Positions 13,061-15,987 of a stretch of 15,987 bases of DNA are shown here, in pieces. The notes beneath the pieces are model-generated. The model was not told where the DNA came from, searched no databases, and saw only the letters and a list, made by a program, of their open reading frames with translations. The translations under genes and the position numbers were made by a program. The stretch's first letter is position 1, and each line of letters starts with the position of its first letter. This DNA is from an uncultured Brevundimonas sp. (GTDB taxonomy: Bacteria > Pseudomonadota > Alphaproteobacteria > Caulobacterales > Caulobacteraceae), in the NCBI GenBank assembly GCA_946481425.1, contig CAMLNT010000034.1, positions 1 to 15,987 of the forward strand. Direction: 5' to 3'.

Positions 13061-15655
13061 TTAGTAGCGGACCCGCAGGGTCACGCCCCAGGTACGCGGA
13101 GCACCCAGGAAGGCGTTGTAGGTCTGGGTATCCAGCGACGGGTTGTAGAAGGTGCCATTCGGCTGGACCGTCGACTGGAAGGCCGTGCCCTGCAGCGGCG
13201 CGTTGAATACAACCTGGTTGTATTCCACGTCCGTCAGGTTCTGACCCCACAGCTCCAGCGTCCAGCGCTCATCCGCCGAGCCCAGGCTGACGCGGCCGTT
13301 GACCAGCGTCATGGCTTCCTGGATGCCCGCCGGAAGCAGGTCGGACTTGGTGTTGTACTCCGAGGTGTACTTGGCCGAGAGGTTGAAGCCGGCGAGCAGG
13401 TTGCCGATTTCGCGCTCGTAGGTCACCGCGCCGGTCGCCGACCACTCGGGGGCGAACGACATGGTGTTGCCCGGCAGGAGCGACAGCGGGCCGAACCGCG
13501 CGGGGTTCGACAGGTCCGCAGCCGTGAAGTTCGAGTATTCGGTGTTGGTGTAGGTGATGCCGCCCTGGAACGAGAGGCCATCGACCGGCGTGAACCAGAT
13601 GGTGTCGATGTCCAGGCCGACCGAGGTCACTTCCGGGATCGACTCGACCACGAAGGCCGTGCCGAGGAAGGTGTTCAGCTGGAAGTCCGAGAAGGTCTGG
13701 TGGAAGGCCGTCGCGTTGAACAGCAGCGAGCCGTCCAGCAGCGTCGACTTCAAACCCAGCTCGTAGCTGTCGACCGTTTCAGCCGGGAAGAACAGCGACG
13801 AGGCCGGGGTCACACCCGTCTGCACGCGGTCCAGGTTGAAGCCGGCGCCCTTGTAGCCGCGCGAATAGGCCCCGTAGACCATCAGGTCTTCGGTGATGTC
13901 GTACGACAGGTTGATCGTGCCCGAGAGCGCGTCCTCGCTGTTCGATTCCGACAGGGTGCGGTTGTCGAAGGCGAAGTTCGACCAGGGCAGGCAGAGCAGG
14001 CCGATGGCCTGCTGCGCAGCAGCAGCACCGAAGGCGCCGGCGATGCCCGCGGCGTTGCCCGCGGCGGCGGCGCAGACGGTGCCGTTGCCGTTGATGTTGT
14101 CCTGCAGGCCCGAGAGGGTCTTCTCCTCCTGGGTCCAGCGCAGGCCCACCGTCAGGTGCAGGGCGTCAGACAGATGCCAGGTGTTGTGGGTGAAGAGCGC
14201 GAAGGTCTCGGTTTCGGTCGAGTAGTGGTCACGCACGCCCTGGCCGGTGGCGAACGTCGGGCCGCTCGGCGGAACCAGGCCGACGACGCAGCCGCCGATG
14301 GCCGGGGCCGTGTTGAAAGGCGCCGGCGCGGTCAGGCAGCCCACGCGGCCCGCGTAAGGGCCGCCCGGAGCCGTCGTCGTCAGCAGAAGCGAGACGTAGT
14401 TGGCGTAGTCAGAACCGTAGAAGTAGCTGTCGTCGCGCGACAGGTCTTCGGACGAGAAGTAGCCGCCGACCAGCCAGTCGAGGCGCTCGGTCGAGCCGGC
14501 CAGGCGGAATTCCTGGCTCAGCGTATCGAGGCCGAACCCGAAGTCGCCGTCCTGGGCGCGGTAGAGCGCGTCCATGCCGGAGAAGTCGATGTCCTGGCCG
14601 TTCACCGTCTGCCAGGAGCGAACGCCCGTGATGGAGGTCAGGGTCGAACCGCCGAAGGCTTCGAGGTCGATGTTGGCCTCGACCGACAGGCCCATGTCCT
14701 CGATGTCCTGGCCGGTGTCGCGGTTGGTGTAGCCCGTGCGCGAGAACGGCAGGAACTGATAGCCCGGGGGCGGGCCGAAGGAACCGCCGGTGACGGCCGG
14801 GCGCACGCCCTGTCCGCCCGCGGTCAGCAGGTTGACCAGCGAAGCGGTCGGGCCCGAACGGATCTGAACCGCCGTACAGCAGTACTCTTCACGCGTGGAG
14901 TAATCCGCGATCGCGCGGATCGAGACCGTGTCGGACGGCAGGAACAGCAGCTGGCCGCGAACGGTCCAGAAATCCTGGTTCTGGTCGTCGGTCAGGGTGC
15001 GCGGACCGTCGCCGGTGATCACGTCGTAGAAGCCGTCGCGCTGACGGGCAGCGACATACAGACGGCCGGCGAGCGTGTCAGTGATACCGCCAGTGACCGA
15101 GCCTGCGACGCCCCAGGCGCCGAAGTTGCCGGCGGTGACTTCGGCTTCGAAGCCGGGGTCGAACGAAGGACGCTCGGAGATGATGTTGATGACGCCGGCC
15201 GAGGTATTGCGGCCGAACAGCGTGCCCTGGGGCCCCTTCAGGACCTCGATGCGGGACAGTTCGCCGAGATCGCCGAAGCCGACGCCGTTACGCGGACGGT
15301 AGATGCCGTCAATGACGACGCCGACCGAGCTTTCCAGGCCGGGGTTGTCGCCCACGGTGCCGACGCCGCGGATACGGGCGGTCGTGATGGTTTCCGACGT
15401 CGTCGAGGTGACGGTCAGGCCCGGCGTCAGGATCTGGAGATCCTTGATGTCGCGGACGCCGGCGTCTTCCAGCAGCTCTTCCGACAGGGTCGTGACCACG
15501 ATCGGCACGTCCTGGAGGCTCTGTTCGCGCTTCTGGGCGGTGACGATGATGTCGTCAACGCGAGCCGGCTCGTCCTGCGCCTGGGCCGCGCCGGCCGAGA
15601 TGCCCGCGAGCACGGCGGCCGAAGCCGTCAGACGGAGAAATTGATTAAGGCGCAT
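13061..15655 (-). CDS. TonB-dependent outer-membrane receptor
   Basis: A complete 864-residue TonB-dependent receptor. Signal peptide 1-26, cut after AQA. A TonB-box-like DDIIVTAQKR is at 34-43. The plug domain follows, with PGLTVTS at 78-84, RIRGVG at 94-99, VIDGIYRPR at 114-122 and the conserved RIEVLKGPQGTLFGRNTSAG at 135-154. The rest is a 22-strand barrel by family, ending in LRVRY with a terminal aromatic residue for outer-membrane insertion. Six cysteines occur in three close sets (259/260, 440/456, 528/555), apparently in extracellular loops. The substrate cannot be read from the sequence: no neighbouring siderophore, cobalamin or glycan genes are present. GGGG lies about eight bases before the ATG and AGGA just one base before it. 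It is followed by a strong terminator, so it is probably monocistronic. Confidence 0.95.
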   Translation of the reverse strand: MRLNQFLRLTASAAVLAGISAGAAQAQDEPARVDDIIVTAQKREQSLQDVPIVVTTLSEELLEDAGVRDIKDLQILTPGLTVTSTTSETITTARIRGVGTVGDNPGLESSVGVVIDGIYRPRNGVGFGDLGELSRIEVLKGPQGTLFGRNTSAGVINIISERPSFDPGFEAEVTAGNFGAWGVAGSVTGGITDTLAGRLYVAARQRDGFYDVITGDGPRTLTDDQNQDFWTVRGQLLFLPSDTVSIRAIADYSTREEYCCTAVQIRSGPTASLVNLLTAGGQGVRPAVTGGSFGPPPGYQFLPFSRTGYTNRDTGQDIEDMGLSVEANIDLEAFGGSTLTSITGVRSWQTVNGQDIDFSGMDALYRAQDGDFGFGLDTLSQEFRLAGSTERLDWLVGGYFSSEDLSRDDSYFYGSDYANYVSLLLTTTAPGGPYAGRVGCLTAPAPFNTAPAIGGCVVGLVPPSGPTFATGQGVRDHYSTETETFALFTHNTWHLSDALHLTVGLRWTQEEKTLSGLQDNINGNGTVCAAAAGNAAGIAGAFGAAAAQQAIGLLCLPWSNFAFDNRTLSESNSEDALSGTINLSYDITEDLMVYGAYSRGYKGAGFNLDRVQTGVTPASSLFFPAETVDSYELGLKSTLLDGSLLFNATAFHQTFSDFQLNTFLGTAFVVESIPEVTSVGLDIDTIWFTPVDGLSFQGGITYTNTEYSNFTAADLSNPARFGPLSLLPGNTMSFAPEWSATGAVTYEREIGNLLAGFNLSAKYTSEYNTKSDLLPAGIQEAMTLVNGRVSLGSADERWTLELWGQNLTDVEYNQVVFNAPLQGTAFQSTVQPNGTFYNPSLDTQTYNAFLGAPRTWGVTLRVRY

Positions 15656-15866
15656 GTCCTACCCCGATTTCGGTCGCCCCGTTCGAGGCCGCACCGCGTT
15701 TCCAACCTGTGTTCGATCCGCTCTGAACTGCGGATTCTGACCAAATTGGGGTAGTCGAAGACTGCGCCAACCACAAGCATCTCAAGGGGTTTTGAGGCTT
15801 CCCAAAGCAAGGCTGTGACGAAAAAACGACAGAAACGAATGCCGTTACGTCAATATTCGCGCCAGT
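15656..15866 (-). promoter_or_regulatory. Promoter region of the TonB-dependent receptor
   Basis: A 211-base gap between the receptor start and the end of the NhaA gene. On the minus strand TTGTGG followed 14 bases later by GACTACCC (around 15740-15770) is a weak match to a Caulobacter-type housekeeping promoter. CCGC/GCGG arms at 15718-15721 and 15730-15733 might be an operator, with low support. There is no clear terminator for the NhaA gene. Confidence 0.3.
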
Positions 15867-15987
15867 TCAGGACGCGGAAGCTTGCGCGTCGGATGTCTTC
15901 CCGCGCCGCGATGCGCCGATAACCGCAGCACCGACCAACGCCGAGAGAATCGATCCAGTCAGAACACCGAGCTTCACCTCGACCTGC
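15867..15987 (-). CDS. nhaA: Na+/H+ antiporter NhaA, C-terminal end (partial)
   Basis: The minus strand reads from the window edge to TGA at 15869-15867. The 39 visible residues are VEVKLGVLTGSILSALVGA, then AVIGASRR and a polar tail ending ASAS. The hydrophobic part matches the last membrane helix of NhaA (compare the E. coli pattern VRLGILLGSILSAVIGYSLL). NhaA expels Na+ in exchange for two protons and controls cytoplasmic pH and sodium. The N-terminal roughly 350 residues, with the ion-binding aspartates, lie outside the window, so integrity cannot be judged. Polar C-terminal extensions vary in the family. Confidence 0.75.
   Translation of the reverse strand, partial: QVEVKLGVLTGSILSALVGAAVIGASRRGKTSDAQASAS

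Noticed and set aside
13049..15754. 901-codon open frame opposite the TonB-dependent receptor
   Set aside because: It is exactly antisense to a complete receptor with all family motifs; its own translation is Arg/Val/Gly-rich and shows no family.

Overview
This window looks like chromosomal DNA from a high-GC alphaproteobacterium, most likely Caulobacterales and perhaps Brevundimonas. The family-level support is a large TonB-dependent receptor of the type abundant in that group, DUF3297- and DUF6481-type small proteins, several small secreted proteins with AQA/ASA-type signal peptides, and a GC-rich palindromic intergenic repeat. I see no rRNA, tRNA, CRISPR array, integrase, transposase or phage gene. 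The genus is an inference from gene content, not from a marker gene.

Layout. 1-377: small secreted protein. 481-2544 (+): a stand-alone acyl-ACP/acyl-CoA synthetase resembling the C-terminal half of Aas, then a DoxX membrane protein and a clear terminator. 2602-4307 (-): a two-gene ABC-2 exporter (ATPase then permease, start and stop overlapping by 4 nt). 4308-4612: non-coding DNA with a GC-rich inverted repeat, a 15-bp tandem repeat and a strong hairpin. 4613-5872 (-): DUF819 membrane protein, divergent from 6006-7574 (+): an SDF/DAACS-family symporter followed 15 nt later by a DUF3297 protein. 7626-8568 (+): a Blc-like lipocalin lipoprotein and a DUF6481 protein. 8575-10821 (-): a GNAT acetyltransferase, a single-pass membrane protein with an unusual 20-residue-period repeat, and a secreted PPC-like protein; the last two each have their own terminator. 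11106-12902 (+): FATP-type long-chain acyl-CoA synthetase. 13061-15655 (-): TonB-dependent receptor with a strong terminator. 15867-15987 (-): the C-terminal end of an NhaA-type Na+/H+ antiporter, cut by the window edge.

The genes are mostly monocistronic or in pairs, and the common themes are envelope and transport (two secondary transporters, an ABC exporter, an outer-membrane receptor, a lipocalin) and fatty-acid activation (two unrelated AMP-forming ligases). I see no defence system or biosynthetic cluster. The items most worth a second look are the membrane protein with exactly spaced FDxPMV motifs (9202-10182), the SDF transporter that lacks the sodium-site NMDGT motif, the leader of the PPC-like gene where one arm can pair with either of two GAGAGG copies, and the repeat-rich non-coding stretch at 4357-4612.
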